Source of the DNA: Planctobacterium marinum | GTDB taxonomy: Bacteria > Pseudomonadota > Gammaproteobacteria > Enterobacterales > Alteromonadaceae | Assembly: GCF_020687805.1 (NCBI RefSeq) | Contig: NZ_JAJEWQ010000002.1 | Coordinates: 375,300-439,299 of the forward strand | Length of the DNA: 64,000 nt | Direction: 5' to 3' | Shown here: positions 9,197-19,318 of the stretch, in pieces | How positions within the stretch are numbered: position 1 is the stretch's first letter | How the letters are laid out: every line of letters begins with the position of its first letter | Position numbers and translations under genes: made by a program | Notes under the pieces: model-generated | What the model was told of the DNA's origin: nothing | The model's input: the letters and a program-made list of their open reading frames with translations, nothing else | The model's database searches: none

Positions 9197-9994
9197 CTAT
9201 TCCTGCGTAGGTAATGTGTTTGCCAGGTTGGCAAAGTCCTGTAGAGACAAGGTTTCTGCTCTGGCAGCGGGGTTGATGCCTACCGCTTCTATTTCTGCCT
9301 CTGACAACAACTCTTTAAGGCCATTGCGTATGGTTTTGCGCCGCTGATTAAACGCGACGGCACACACCTGGTCCAGCGCTTTTTTACTCTTAACGGCTAC
9401 CGGAGGCGCAGCATGTGGAATTAATCTGACCACCGCTGAATCTACTTTGGGTGGTGGCTGAAAAGCGTGTGGAGGGACTTCCAGTACCGGGATCACCTGG
9501 CAATAATATTGTGCCATGACTGATAACCGGCCATAGTTTTTGTGTCCCGGATAAGCCGCCAGACGATTCACAACCTCTTTTTGCAGCATAAAGTGCATAT
9601 CGCTCACCATACCGGTGAATTCGAACAGGTGGAACATCAGGGGCGTAGAGATGTTGTAGGGCAGGTTGCCGAAAATGCGCAAGGGTTTGTCTTGCGCCAG
9701 TTGTGCAAAATCGTAGCTCAGTGCATCGGTTTCGATTATGGTGAGCTTATCGCGAATAAAGGGGTGTGAACGCAGGCGTTTGGCCAGATCCCGGTCCAGC
9801 TCCACCACCGTGAGTTTGTCTACCTGAGCGCAAACCGGTTCGGTGAGTGCGCCCAGACCTGGTCCAATTTCCACTAAATTGTCGCCTACGCGAGGTCCGA
9901 TGGCGCTGACGATGTCAGCAATCACTTGCTCATCGTGTAAAAAGTTCTGACCAAAACGTTTTCGGGCTACATGGCCTAAATGGGCTTTACTCAT
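9197..9994 (-). CDS. rsmA: 16S rRNA A1518/A1519 dimethyltransferase
   Basis: 265 residues. RsmA (KsgA) dimethylates two adjacent adenosines in helix 45 of 16S rRNA late in 30S assembly. The N-terminus has [14 protein letters not shown], then the SAM-binding [14 protein letters not shown] (residues 41-54), Asp in [12 protein letters not shown], and the catalytic [17 protein letters not shown] (NLPY near 109-112). The C-terminal helical domain ends with [15 protein letters not shown]. It overlaps the end of pdxA by 8 bp, so translation is coupled. Confidence 0.96.
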   Translation of the reverse strand: MSKAHLGHVARKRFGQNFLHDEQVIADIVSAIGPRVGDNLVEIGPGLGALTEPVCAQVDKLTVVELDRDLAKRLRSHPFIRDKLTIIETDALSYDFAQLAQDKPLRIFGNLPYNISTPLMFHLFEFTGMVSDMHFMLQKEVVNRLAAYPGHKNYGRLSVMAQYYCQVIPVLEVPPHAFQPPPKVDSAVVRLIPHAAPPVAVKSKKALDQVCAVAFNQRRKTIRNGLKELLSEAEIEAVGINPAARAETLSLQDFANLANTLPTQE

Positions 9995-10970
9995 TAATAT
10001 TTGTCGCCAGTTTTATTGCTTTGTGGATAGCAACTTTAAAGCTGCCATTGTCGATGTTGCCGGTTCCGGCTAAATCCAGGGCGGTGCCGTGATCTACCGA
10101 GGTTCTGACAATTGGTAAGCCTAGCGTAACATTGACCGATGCACCAAATCCTTTGTATTTCAGCACAGGCAGGCCCTGGTCGTGGTACATGGACAAGACT
10201 ACATCGGCTTCTTTCAGGTATTTTTCCTGAAAAATGGTATCGGCAGGCAGAGGGCCAATTAAATTGATGCCCCGCGCCCTTAAAATATCCAGAGTGGGGT
10301 TGATCACCAGTTGTTCTTCTTTGCCAATATGGCCATTTTCACCGGCGTGCGGATTGAGTCCGCAGACATAGATTTTGGGCTGCGGAATTTTAAATTTAGT
10401 GATCAGATCGTGGTGCAAAATACTGATCACTTTGTCCAGTCGCTCCGGCGTAATGGCTTTGCTGACATAGGCCAGCGGTATATGGGTGGTTACCAGTGCA
10501 ACGCGTAAGCCCGGTGTGGAAAGTAACATCACCACGTCAGAGGTATTACTTTGCTGGGCAAAAAATTCAGTATGTCCGGAGAAGGATATCCCGGCCTTAT
10601 TAATAATACTTTTATTCACCGGGCCGGTAACGACGGCGTCAAATTCACCGCGCAGATTGGCTTCACCAGCCTGACGGAGGGTTTCAACCACGTAGTGACC
10701 GTTTTCTTCATTGAGCTGGCCCACTTCTACAGTGGCCGCAGCTTTGATGGGGACAATAAACAACTGCCCGGGGGCCAGAATGCGATCATCCTGCTGCTGA
10801 TATTCAACCAATGTCAGGGGCAGCCCAAGGCGGGCTGCCCGTTGCTGCATCATATCGGGGTCCGCAAAGGCCACCAGTTGCACATCCCATTCGAGCTGTG
10901 CCATCTGTATCACCAGATCTGGTCCTATTCCGGCGGGTTCACCGGGTGTGATAGCCAGTTTTAATGGCAT
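9987..10970 (-). CDS. pdxA: 4-hydroxythreonine-4-phosphate dehydrogenase
   Basis: 327 residues. PdxA oxidises 4-phospho-hydroxy-threonine with NAD in pyridoxal phosphate synthesis. Seen: [12 protein letters not shown] at the N-terminus, [11 protein letters not shown] with a metal-binding His, [25 protein letters not shown] and [15 protein letters not shown] with the third metal-ligand His. It follows surA by 17 bp and overlaps rsmA, the standard operon arrangement. Confidence 0.96.
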   Translation of the reverse strand: MPLKLAITPGEPAGIGPDLVIQMAQLEWDVQLVAFADPDMMQQRAARLGLPLTLVEYQQQDDRILAPGQLFIVPIKAAATVEVGQLNEENGHYVVETLRQAGEANLRGEFDAVVTGPVNKSIINKAGISFSGHTEFFAQQSNTSDVVMLLSTPGLRVALVTTHIPLAYVSKAITPERLDKVISILHHDLITKFKIPQPKIYVCGLNPHAGENGHIGKEEQLVINPTLDILRARGINLIGPLPADTIFQEKYLKEADVVLSMYHDQGLPVLKYKGFGASVNVTLGLPIVRTSVDHGTALDLAGTGNIDNGSFKVAIHKAIKLATNINE

Positions 10971-10987
10971 GTTTGTCTCCGAAAGAA

Positions 10988-12274
10988 TTATTCCAGTACT
11001 TCGATATAAGCCTGATCACGCATCTCTCTAACCCAGGCTTCTCTTTCTTCACCAAATTTGCGCTGGAATAACAATTGATAAGCTTTTTCCTGTTTCAATT
11101 TGTCGGTTACGTCACCGACGCGTTTACCGATCAATTGTACTAAATGCCAACCGTGTGATGATCTGAAAGGGTCTGAAAGTTCGTCAGGTTGATTCAGATT
11201 GGCAAGGGCATTCTTAAAGGCTGGCACATAAATGGACGGATCGTTCCAGCCCAGTTCACCACCGCGAGCAGCACTACCTGGATCTTTTGAATGTTCCCGG
11301 GCCAGTTCGGCAAAATCGGCGTCACCGGCAAGCACTTGTGCCTTAAAGTCTTTGAGCATTTGCTCGGCGCGTTCTTCACTTAAAATAACCGAAGGCTGAA
11401 TCAAAATGTGGCGGGCGTTAACTTCTTCAATTTCGGCCACTTCTTTACCGCGAATATCAATAATTTTGAGAATGTGAAAACCTGCACCACTTCTGATTGG
11501 CCCAATTAATTCATCTTTGCTGGCGTCGCCAACCACTTCAGCAAACAACGTCGGCATGGTGTTAACATTCATCCAGCCTAAATCACCGCCTTCCAGGGCT
11601 CTTGGGCCGGACGAGGCGGTAGTGGCAATTTTGGCAAAATCGGCATCGTCTTTTTGTAAGAGCTCCATCACCTTTTCAGAACGAGATTTGGCGTCGTCGA
11701 TATCATCCTGTGAAGCACCTGAGGGAAAGCCCACCAAAATGTGGCCCATGCGATATTCCACTTCGTTGGCACCCTGTTCGTCAATCAGGCGTACCATGTT
11801 GGTAATTTCCTGCGGCGTAATATAAACCCGGCGGCGCACATTGGCGCGGGTTACTTCACCGGTGATCAGTTCTTTGCGAATGCGCTCCCGGTATTGCTCC
11901 CAATTCATGCCTTCTGATTCAACTTTGTCGCGTAGCTGCTCTGCAGACATGCCCTCAGCAGAAGCAAAGTTTTTGATAGTGTCTTCCAGTTGTGGATCGC
12001 TGACCTGCATCCCCATTCGCTGTGCCATTTGCATTTGCAGCGCTTCGGTGATCAATCGCTCAATCGCCTGGGTGCGCAAAACTCTGTCGTTGGGCAGGTT
12101 TTGTCCGTTGCGCAGGGCATTGGATTTAACCGTGGCAATTAGCTCCTCAATTTCACTTTCCAGTACCACGGTTTGATCAACGATAACCGCGACACTGTCT
12201 AATTCTTGTTGCTGAGCGCTCACTAACTGCGCACACGATAGTAATAATATTGAAAAGATGATTTTAAGTTTCAT
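10988..12274 (-). CDS. surA: Periplasmic chaperone and peptidyl-prolyl isomerase SurA
   Basis: 428 residues. A signal peptide ([20 protein letters not shown]) precedes the mature [14 protein letters not shown]. The SurA N-domain spans about 25-160; two parvulin domains follow, near 172-275 ([11 protein letters not shown]...[13 protein letters not shown]...GFHILKI) and 283-385 ([10 protein letters not shown]...[13 protein letters not shown]...GWHLVQL), and a C-terminal helix completes the chaperone core. It delivers unfolded outer-membrane proteins, including LptD encoded just upstream, to the BAM complex. It starts 9 bp after the lptD stop. Confidence 0.96.
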   Translation of the reverse strand: MKLKIIFSILLLSCAQLVSAQQQELDSVAVIVDQTVVLESEIEELIATVKSNALRNGQNLPNDRVLRTQAIERLITEALQMQMAQRMGMQVSDPQLEDTIKNFASAEGMSAEQLRDKVESEGMNWEQYRERIRKELITGEVTRANVRRRVYITPQEITNMVRLIDEQGANEVEYRMGHILVGFPSGASQDDIDDAKSRSEKVMELLQKDDADFAKIATTASSGPRALEGGDLGWMNVNTMPTLFAEVVGDASKDELIGPIRSGAGFHILKIIDIRGKEVAEIEEVNARHILIQPSVILSEERAEQMLKDFKAQVLAGDADFAELAREHSKDPGSAARGGELGWNDPSIYVPAFKNALANLNQPDELSDPFRSSHGWHLVQLIGKRVGDVTDKLKQEKAYQLLFQRKFGEEREAWVREMRDQAYIEVLE

Positions 12275-12282
12275 AACTAGTT

Positions 12283-14496
12283 TTAATGACCTATTACATA
12301 AGGTTGCTGGTAACCATATAAACCATCGTTTAACAATGATCTCTGGCTACTGCCCTGACCCATTCCTTTGAAAGCGAATTTTAAACCTATACCTGAATCA
12401 TATTCGTCCAGGCTCTGATTTCCAAGGGCATCGAAGCGATTCGTAAGATGCCTTTCCCATACAATTTGTAACGACCAGCAACAGGAGTCATACTGGAAAC
12501 CGGTATAACTTTCTGTGCTTCTGTTCAGATCTAAATCCCGATAGTAGCGGCCCACCCATTGCCAATTTTCAGCAATCGACCAACTGGCTGTAACCCCCGC
12601 CTGGCTGATTTCAACGCCGGATAAATCCCTGACATAGCGATGCCCAACCTGAATCAAATTGTTGTTATCAAAACGATACTCCAGTGAGACACTGCTTCTT
12701 TCAACTCGTTCATTTTGTGAGGAAACTTGTGCATCCAGTGAGGCTGTCCAGCGTGACGTGATGTTCCAGTCAAGCTCGGTGGCCAGTGCGGAACGGTTGC
12801 TGTTTTGACGTTCAGATTCAAGTACCCGGTTGTCACTTAAATAAAAGATTTGGCCGAGACTAAATTTCAGGTGTTCTCTGCCTGCGTCATCAATTAGTCG
12901 GGTGGTTACACCCAGCGTTATCTGATTTTTATCACTGATGCGGTCCAGTCCGGTAAACTCCTGACCGCGGAACAAGCCATCAAAGTCATTCAACAAACGC
13001 GTAGTATCGTAAAGTCCGATGTTGTCCTGGTTTTTGTAACTGGTGTAAAGATATTGGGCTTTGGGCTCAAGGGTTTGGGTGAGGTTTTTGCCAAACCACT
13101 GGGTGTCTCGTTCGAATGCCATAGTGCCGTAGAGCCGCACCTGTCCCAGGGTACGACTGACATTTTTATCCAGGTTGGTATCTTCGGTATTTTTCTGACG
13201 ATAGCTGGTGTGCAGTATGCTGGTTTCAGCTAAAAACTCCGCCCAGGGCGTATACCAGGGCAGTGATAATTTGGGGGCGATGTGTAACCTGGCGGCCTTG
13301 GGCAAGCCCCCTTCGCGGTTATCGAACAGGGCTAGCTCAGAGTGCACGTCTAAATTGAGGTACTCTCCCTGCCAGATGTCGTAATCCAGTTTGATCTCCG
13401 GTAGTGCGCGATAGGTACTGGGGTGATCACCAATAACTTCGAAATCTCTGAAGCTGGCATTAATATCCAGGTTATGGCTGTCATACGCCAATGACACAGT
13501 TTTGAACAGGTGTGTATCCGCCCGGTTATAAAAGTCAGAACCCAGGTCGACGATATAGTTATCGTCGCTTAACTGATTCCATTCGGCATTGATAAACCAG
13601 TTTTCGGTTATTTCTCCCTGGTGGGTAAGGCGATAGAAATAGCGGGAATCGTTATCCGGCGTATCGGTATCTTTGGCCATGAATTCCAGGTGAACCGCGC
13701 CGGTGTGTTGCTCGGTTAAGTAGCGGAATTCGTTTTTTAACTGGAATCCCCGATCGGTCATCACCCGGGGCGTAATGGTGGCGTCGTAATTCGGTGCGAT
13801 ATTCCAGTAAATTGGTTGTTGATACGACAAACCAAAGGTATCGGAGCTGTTAATTTTGGGTAACAGCAAACCGCTTTGGCGCTGCGTGGTTACCGGAAAA
13901 GAAAAGTAAGGTAAATAAAACACCGGTACATCTTTGATGTAAAAACGCGCATGTTTTACGGTTCCCCATAGCTCATTGGGTTTGAGTTCAATTTCACTGG
14001 CGACAATTTTCCAGTCTTCCATGTCTTCCGGACAGGTGCTGAAACTAACGTCTTGTAACGCAATTCCCTGAGTTTGATTGAGCTGGATTTTTTGCGCGGC
14101 ACCACGGCCCTGAAATTGCAACATGCGATAACCGGTACTGTTCATTTCCATTTTGTTGGAATCGAGATCCAGTAACAGATCCTCGCTTTGTACCTGCATT
14201 TGCCTGTCCTGAAATTGAATATCACCGGAAGCAGTCAGTTTTCGGGTATTTTTGTCAATTCGGGCGTTTTGCGCTTTGATTTGGGCTTTTTGACTGGCAA
14301 TTTCTACATTGCCACTGAAGTCAGCTAACTGGTCCTGAATCATGGATACAGAATTGGCTTTTACCACAATTTCACCCTTAGCCGCCAAAGCTTGCTTATC
14401 AATGGATGGCACCGGCACCAGACATTGTTCGTCTGCCAGTGACATACTGCTGAACACGACAGCAAACGGGAGAAAGTAATGTTGCTTGATTTGCAT
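12283..14496 (-). CDS. lptD: LPS-assembly outer membrane protein LptD
   Basis: 737 residues. A cleavable signal peptide (about 1-22) leads to an OstA/LptA-like beta-jellyroll (about 40-150: VVKANSVSMIQDQLADFSGNV, IDKNTRKLTASGDIQF), then a long beta-barrel with many alternating aromatic strands. The four cysteines used for the two inter-domain disulfides are present: C25, C155 and the adjacent pair C672-C673. LptD with LptE places lipopolysaccharide in the outer leaflet. It heads the operon lptD-surA-pdxA-rsmA-apaG-apaH and is divergent from amgK. Confidence 0.96.
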   Translation of the reverse strand: MQIKQHYFLPFAVVFSSMSLADEQCLVPVPSIDKQALAAKGEIVVKANSVSMIQDQLADFSGNVEIASQKAQIKAQNARIDKNTRKLTASGDIQFQDRQMQVQSEDLLLDLDSNKMEMNSTGYRMLQFQGRGAAQKIQLNQTQGIALQDVSFSTCPEDMEDWKIVASEIELKPNELWGTVKHARFYIKDVPVFYLPYFSFPVTTQRQSGLLLPKINSSDTFGLSYQQPIYWNIAPNYDATITPRVMTDRGFQLKNEFRYLTEQHTGAVHLEFMAKDTDTPDNDSRYFYRLTHQGEITENWFINAEWNQLSDDNYIVDLGSDFYNRADTHLFKTVSLAYDSHNLDINASFRDFEVIGDHPSTYRALPEIKLDYDIWQGEYLNLDVHSELALFDNREGGLPKAARLHIAPKLSLPWYTPWAEFLAETSILHTSYRQKNTEDTNLDKNVSRTLGQVRLYGTMAFERDTQWFGKNLTQTLEPKAQYLYTSYKNQDNIGLYDTTRLLNDFDGLFRGQEFTGLDRISDKNQITLGVTTRLIDDAGREHLKFSLGQIFYLSDNRVLESERQNSNRSALATELDWNITSRWTASLDAQVSSQNERVERSSVSLEYRFDNNNLIQVGHRYVRDLSGVEISQAGVTASWSIAENWQWVGRYYRDLDLNRSTESYTGFQYDSCCWSLQIVWERHLTNRFDALGNQSLDEYDSGIGLKFAFKGMGQGSSQRSLLNDGLYGYQQPYVIGH

Positions 14497-14632
14497 AAAA
14501 AAAGGTATTGTGATGCCTTAATTGACCAGAAACAGTGAGAATCACGGCTGAATTCTAAAGGTTTCGTTGTTTTTTACCAGCGTATCGTTAAAAAAATACT
14601 AAATAGCGTTCAGATTTGGCTCACACACTACG

Positions 14633-14662
14633 TTGAACCTGATAAACTGACAACCATAAAAA
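14633..14662 (+). promoter_or_regulatory. Candidate promoter of amgK-murU-djlA
   Basis: TTGAAC (14633-14638) and TAAAAA (14657-14662) with an 18-bp spacer, about 80 bp before the chosen amgK start, in the 245-bp region shared with divergent lptD. A weak match. Confidence 0.35.
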
Positions 14663-14741
14663 CAAAAAAGTTAACGTTCAGCAAATTAACTTTTCCCAAG
14701 AGAATTTGCCCGACTTACTTGCGCTACAAAAAGAGTTCCTC

Positions 14742-15755
14742 ATGGCCATTATTGAAAAAGATGCCCAACAAGCCAGAGCGGCAGCCCTGTTAGCCTGGAT
14801 AAACTCGGAGACCCGTTTCCAAACCCAGGCTCTGGACATGGTTTCCGGGGATGCCAGTTTCCGTCGTTACTTCCGTTTTACCTGGCAACAACAGGCTTAC
14901 ATTGCTGTTGATGCCCCACCTGACAAAGAAAACAATCCGGCGTTTTATCACATTGCCCGACGCTATTTAGCGGCAGGTGTGCAGGTGCCAAATATTGAAG
15001 CGGTAGACCTGACTCAGGGTTTTTGGGTACTTCAGGATTTCGGCAATAAATTGCTGTCTGATTTTTTTACACAGGACAATATTGAATCCCTGTACCAGTC
15101 CGCACTGGCCGTGTTACCGGCGATACACAAGGTCACCGACACCGAAGTGGGGGCCTTACCGCCGTTCGATGATACTTTGCTGGACAATGAATTTTATCTG
15201 TTTAATCACTGGCTGTTACAGGTGCATCTGGACCTGCCGTTAACGGCCAGCCAGAAAAGCGTTATCCAACAGGCACAGGACGCTATCAGAACGGTGTTTA
15301 AATCCCAGCCACAGGTCGGGGTGCATCGCGATTACCACTCGCGCAATTTAATGATTTTAGATAATGACGCAGTGGGGATCATCGATTTTCAGGATGCGGT
15401 AGTCGGGCCGGTTACTTATGATGCTGTGTCCTTATTGCGGGACTGTTATGTAGTGTGGCCGGAGTCCATGGTAGACAGGCTGCTGGCGCAGTGGCAGGCA
15501 GAATATTATCCCCAGTTTGATGCTGAGACGTTTCGTCTGTGGTTTGATTTTGTTGGTATGCAACGACATATCAAAGCCAGCGGAATTTTTTGTCGTTTGT
15601 GTCACCGCGATGGCAAGCAAGGCTATCTAGCAGATGTACCCAGAACTCTGCAATACATCGTTACTTTTGGCGAACGCTATCCGCAGACTCAGGAGTTTGC
15701 GGCTTTGCTTCGCGAGGTGATCATTCCCGCCGTACAGGCGAAAAAAGCGGCCTGA
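14742..15755 (+). CDS. amgK: N-acetylmuramate/N-acetylglucosamine anomeric kinase
   Basis: 337 residues from ATG 14742, which follows an AAGAG ribosome binding site; an upstream TTG at 14706 would add 12 residues without a site. The fold is that of aminoglycoside phosphotransferases (APH). The catalytic loop is HRDYHSRN (H195, D197) and the metal site IIDFQDAVVGPVTYD begins at D215. AmgK phosphorylates recycled MurNAc at C1; MurU, encoded 3 bp downstream, then makes UDP-MurNAc. This peptidoglycan-recycling route bypasses de novo synthesis and is known to give intrinsic fosfomycin tolerance in Pseudomonas. The identification rests on the motifs plus the amgK-murU pairing next to lptD. Confidence 0.9.
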   Translation: MAIIEKDAQQARAAALLAWINSETRFQTQALDMVSGDASFRRYFRFTWQQQAYIAVDAPPDKENNPAFYHIARRYLAAGVQVPNIEAVDLTQGFWVLQDFGNKLLSDFFTQDNIESLYQSALAVLPAIHKVTDTEVGALPPFDDTLLDNEFYLFNHWLLQVHLDLPLTASQKSVIQQAQDAIRTVFKSQPQVGVHRDYHSRNLMILDNDAVGIIDFQDAVVGPVTYDAVSLLRDCYVVWPESMVDRLLAQWQAEYYPQFDAETFRLWFDFVGMQRHIKASGIFCRLCHRDGKQGYLADVPRTLQYIVTFGERYPQTQEFAALLREVIIPAVQAKKAA

Positions 15756-15758
15756 ACA

Positions 15759-16436
15759 GTGAATATTGAAAGTGTCATGATTCTGGCTGCAGGTCGAGGG
15801 GAGCGTATGCGTCCTTTGACTGATATCTTGCCTAAACCCTTACTGCCGCTCAATGGTAAGCCACTGATGCAATATCATCTGGAGAAGCTGCAAAACACCG
15901 GGATCAAGCGAGTGATTATCAATCACGCCTGGTTGGGTCATAAAATTGAAGCGGCATTTGGGGATGGCAGGCAATTTGGCTTTGATATTCACTACAGTGC
16001 TGAAACCGAAGCATTGGAAACCGCTGGTGGCATTGTTAAGGCATTGCCTCTGCTGGGGGATGCTCCGTTTTTGGTGGTCAATGGTGATGTCTATGCGGAT
16101 GTCGACTTTGCACCCTTGCTGCATTCGCCGTTGCAGGCATTGGCCAAATTGCTGCTGGTGACGAATCCTGAACATCATCCTGAGGGCGATTTTTCCCTGG
16201 TAGACGGGAAGCTGCGGGAAAAACAACCCCAGTTAAACAGTTTCACTTTCTCCGGTATTGCGCTGTATCACCCCGACTTTTTTGCCGGACTGCGTCCCGA
16301 AAAAATGCGCCTGGCACCGCTAATTCGCAAACACATTGCTACCGGTCAGGTGCAGGGCGAATGGCACAGGGGTAAGTGGTGTGATGTAGGAACACCTGAA
16401 AGACTGGCGCAATTAGAAGAGGAACTGCAAGCGTGA
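15759..16436 (+). CDS. murU: N-acetylmuramate alpha-1-phosphate uridylyltransferase
   Basis: 225 residues. A nucleotidyltransferase of the RmlA/GlmU type: MILAAGRGERMRPLTDILPKP (residues 7-27) binds the UTP triphosphate, VVNGDVYADVDF (104-115) holds the metal-binding Asp, and ETAGGIVKALPLLG binds the sugar. It is shorter than hexapeptide-containing paralogues, as MurU should be. It converts MurNAc-1-phosphate to UDP-MurNAc. It begins with GTG 3 bp after amgK and its stop overlaps the djlA start, so the three genes are one transcript. Confidence 0.9.
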   Translation: MNIESVMILAAGRGERMRPLTDILPKPLLPLNGKPLMQYHLEKLQNTGIKRVIINHAWLGHKIEAAFGDGRQFGFDIHYSAETEALETAGGIVKALPLLGDAPFLVVNGDVYADVDFAPLLHSPLQALAKLLLVTNPEHHPEGDFSLVDGKLREKQPQLNSFTFSGIALYHPDFFAGLRPEKMRLAPLIRKHIATGQVQGEWHRGKWCDVGTPERLAQLEEELQA

Positions 16437-17458
16437 ATATCTGGGGAAAAGTATTAGGGACGCTGTTTGGCGCCATGTTCGCCAAAATCCCGGGGGCAAT
16501 CCTCGGTTTTATCGTCGGCCATATGTTCGACCGGGGATACAGTCAGGACTTTAATCAGATGGGCGGTTTTGGTCGCTTTTTTGTGGATAAGGACTCGGTC
16601 AAAAATCAGGCTGTTTTCTTTCATGCCTTGTTTTCTGTTCTGGGCCATGTGGCAAAGGCTGATGGTCGGGTTACTGAAGCTGAAATCCAGGTTGCCACCC
16701 AATTGATGAATGATATGAATCTCACCGGTGACACCCGCAAAGAAGCACAGCAGGCGTTTCGCGAGGGCAAGGCGGCCGATTTTCCGGTTAAAGATATCCT
16801 GAAAGAATTTTACGAGTCATGTTATGGCCGCCGGGATATTTTGCAAATCTATCTGGAAATTTTGATTCAGGCCGCTTACGCCGATGGCCGCATGGATGCC
16901 AAAGAGCAAAAAATCCTGCTGGAAGTAGCACAAACCCTGAAGTTCCAGAAACAAGAATTGCTGTATTTGATTTCTGCGTTTGAAGCGGAACTGCGTTTTC
17001 GCCAGGCCAGTCAGCAACAGCAAGCCTGGCAACAGGAGCAGGCTGCCAAAGGACCCGGCTGGCGCCCGCGTAGTAAGGCTGAGCAGAAACGCTCCAGAGA
17101 CGAGCGGGCAGATGAGAGCGACGGCAGTCTTGATGAAGAAGCCTATTACCGGCGTCAACGAGAGCAATATTCGCGCAAACATTATCAGCAGCGGGATGGG
17201 ACCTATCAGGGTGGTCAACAATCCCGGCAAACCTACTCACAGGCCGATCGACTGAATGATGCTTATAGGATATTAGGGGTAAACGCCAATACCGATCCTA
17301 AAGCGATTAAAAAGTCCTACCGGAAACTCATGAACGAACATCACCCTGATAAGCTGGTGTCTAAAGGCTTGCCGCCTCAGGCGTTGGACATTGCCAAGCA
17401 AAAAGCCCAGGATATTCAGGCGGCTTATGAGCTGGTGAAAAAAGAAAAGGGGCTGTAA
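16433..17458 (+). CDS. djlA: Membrane-anchored co-chaperone DjlA
   Basis: 341 residues. A glycine-containing N-terminal membrane segment (VLGTLFGAMFAKIPGAILGFIVGHMFDRGY) anchors it in the inner membrane. A TerB-like domain follows at about 60-180 (AKADGRVTEAEIQVA, AYADGRMDAKEQKILLEVA). A Gln/Arg-rich linker leads to a C-terminal J domain, NDAYRILGVNANTDPKAIKKSYRKLMNEHHPDKL, with the HPD motif that stimulates DnaK. It overlaps murU by 4 bp (GTGA type); djlA next to murU is common in this group. Confidence 0.94.
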   Translation: MNIWGKVLGTLFGAMFAKIPGAILGFIVGHMFDRGYSQDFNQMGGFGRFFVDKDSVKNQAVFFHALFSVLGHVAKADGRVTEAEIQVATQLMNDMNLTGDTRKEAQQAFREGKAADFPVKDILKEFYESCYGRRDILQIYLEILIQAAYADGRMDAKEQKILLEVAQTLKFQKQELLYLISAFEAELRFRQASQQQQAWQQEQAAKGPGWRPRSKAEQKRSRDERADESDGSLDEEAYYRRQREQYSRKHYQQRDGTYQGGQQSRQTYSQADRLNDAYRILGVNANTDPKAIKKSYRKLMNEHHPDKLVSKGLPPQALDIAKQKAQDIQAAYELVKKEKGL

Positions 17459-17464
17459 TGGATG

Positions 17465-17488
17465 ATGATTACCAAAAGGTGTAATCAT
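17465..17488. terminator. 8-bp hairpin between djlA and the convergent cyclophilin gene
   Basis: ATGATTAC (17465-17472) pairs with GTAATCAT (17481-17488) with an 8-base loop. It lies at the convergent ends of djlA and the peptidyl-prolyl isomerase gene. There is no T-run. Confidence 0.35.
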
Positions 17489-17523
17489 GGTCTACCAGCC
17501 CTTATTTGAGTTTCGCAGTAAGC

Positions 17524-18138
17524 TTATTGCGGGTTAATAACGGGTTCCGGTAGCAGGGTGATTTTCTTTAGCATCACGTTTTCTACAGGTACATCTCGCC
17601 AACCCAGTTCAACATTGTAGGCAGTTTCCAGCTGTGACAATTGGTCCACCACTTCTGCACCTTCCAGAACCAAACCGAATACCGCATAACCCCAGTTGCG
17701 GCCCGGATTCAGGTAATCATTGTCTGCAACATTAAAAAAGAACTGCCGGCGGGCACTGTGAGGATCATCTTCACGCGCCATGGCGACGGTATAAATATCA
17801 TTTTTTAGGCCATTACCAGACTCATTAAAAATCTTACCGAATGAAGGCAATTCATTGAATTCTTTATCGTAGCCTCCGCCTTGCACCACAAAACCCGGGA
17901 CAATACGGTGGAATACGGTGTTGTCGTAACTGCCTTTTTCCACATAACGCAAAAAGTTGTTCACGGTAATCGGTGCGCGACGACGATCGAGTTCTACCAC
18001 CATATCGCCATAGTCGGTTTCAACTTTGACACGGGGATACAGGTTGTTGGGTTGGATATGGGAACCGTCCTTGGCGGCCTGGGATGCACAAGGAATGAGC
18101 ATAAAAGCCATGAAAAAAACGGTAATTAAAAAACGCAT
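17524..18138 (-). CDS. Periplasmic cyclophilin-type peptidyl-prolyl isomerase
   Basis: 204 residues. The first 21 residues (MRFLITVFFMAFMLIPCASQA) are a signal peptide, placing it in the periplasm. The cyclophilin core begins VKVETDYGDMVVELDRRRAPITVNNFLRYV and contains the active-site FHRIVPGFVVQGG and RQFFFNVADNDYLN. The fold is the bacterial PpiA type. It catalyses proline cis-trans isomerisation in exported proteins. It is 12 bp downstream of rlmG on the same strand and may be cotranscribed with it. Confidence 0.9.
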   Translation of the reverse strand: MRFLITVFFMAFMLIPCASQAAKDGSHIQPNNLYPRVKVETDYGDMVVELDRRRAPITVNNFLRYVEKGSYDNTVFHRIVPGFVVQGGGYDKEFNELPSFGKIFNESGNGLKNDIYTVAMAREDDPHSARRQFFFNVADNDYLNPGRNWGYAVFGLVLEGAEVVDQLSQLETAYNVELGWRDVPVENVMLKKITLLPEPVINPQ

Positions 18139-18149
18139 GAAGACTCCTG

Positions 18150-19274
18150 TTAACGTTTAGTGCTGCTTAAAATAACGAATTTGCGATTACTTGCAACCAC
18201 TTTACAACCGCCGAAAAGGCGCTTTAATTTTTCGTGGTAACCCAGATGTCGGTTCCCCACAATGCGCAGTTCACCGCCTTTTCGCAGGGCATGTTGGGCA
18301 TCGCTGAACATTTGCCAGGCAATGTGGTCCGTGATGGTATTTTGTTGATGGAAAGGCGGATTGCAAACAATCAGATCCAATGCCGGTACTGCGGCCTGCT
18401 CCAGGCAGTTAGAATGAAAAAACGTCACCGGGATATCTGGCGCATTGTGCCTGAGGGTCAGGGAAGCGGACGCTATTGCACTGGCTGATTCATCCACACA
18501 ATAGAGGTGATTTGGCTTGTGCCTGGCAATGGCCGCAGACAAAACACCGTTTCCACAACCTAAATCCAGTACGTTTTTATCCCGACAATCTGGCAGGTGG
18601 TCCATCATAAAGCGGGCACCGATATCTAATGAGGCGCCAGAAAAGACATTGGCCTGGTTGTAAATTGTTAATTGGGGGGATTCTGTGTCCCAACAGACAG
18701 GATATTTGGACTGGCTTTGTCGTTGTTTATTTACCTGGCTAAAGATAAGCCGGGACTTTTTTACGGCCAGTGAGGTATGCGTGCTGCCCAGGTGTTTTTC
18801 ATACAGGGCCAGGGTACTTTTTTGAATTTGATTCGCTTTTCCGGCAGTGATAACTGTGGCTCCGTCGGGAAGCACTTGCCGCAACCGGATCAGCTGCTCC
18901 ACCAGAAAACCATTGTTTTTCGGGAGTTTGATAATGGCAATATTTGCAGTGTCGGGTAACTGGCCCAGGCTATTGGTGATATCAAACGGCAGTGCTATGT
19001 CAGTGTTGCGTTGCCAGTTTTGCTGCAAGGCCAGTTGCGCAACTTTGGAATCCGAGTACCAGCTGGTAACAGCATCGCCTAATACACAGGCCAGTGCGCC
19101 AAAATCGTCATTTAATACCAGTATTGAACGGCTGCTGAGTAATTGCTGTTCCTGCAGATAGTTTATCAGATATTCATCGGCAGAATCCCACGCCTGCAAG
19201 CTGGTGTGTTGTTTTTCCGGGGGATATCGGTAAAGCTGCCAGGTGTTATCCTGTATACTGAGTTCTGTTTTCAT
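18150..19274 (-). CDS. rlmG: 23S rRNA G1835 N2-methyltransferase
   Basis: 374 residues, matching RlmG length. There are two Rossmann halves: a degenerate N-terminal one (about 1-190) and a catalytic C-terminal one with VLDLGCGNGVLSAAIAR (SAM motif I), CVDESASAIASASLTL and the catalytic VCNPPFHQQ (NPPF), typical of N2-guanine methyltransferases. RlmG and RsmC share this duplication; I prefer RlmG because of length and the N-terminal sequence, though RsmC is the alternative. Confidence 0.85.
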   Translation of the reverse strand: MKTELSIQDNTWQLYRYPPEKQHTSLQAWDSADEYLINYLQEQQLLSSRSILVLNDDFGALACVLGDAVTSWYSDSKVAQLALQQNWQRNTDIALPFDITNSLGQLPDTANIAIIKLPKNNGFLVEQLIRLRQVLPDGATVITAGKANQIQKSTLALYEKHLGSTHTSLAVKKSRLIFSQVNKQRQSQSKYPVCWDTESPQLTIYNQANVFSGASLDIGARFMMDHLPDCRDKNVLDLGCGNGVLSAAIARHKPNHLYCVDESASAIASASLTLRHNAPDIPVTFFHSNCLEQAAVPALDLIVCNPPFHQQNTITDHIAWQMFSDAQHALRKGGELRIVGNRHLGYHEKLKRLFGGCKVVASNRKFVILSSTKR

Positions 19275-19318
19275 CAGGTTTTCTTAATTATTGCCGGTCG
19301 GGACGCTATGCTGTTGCT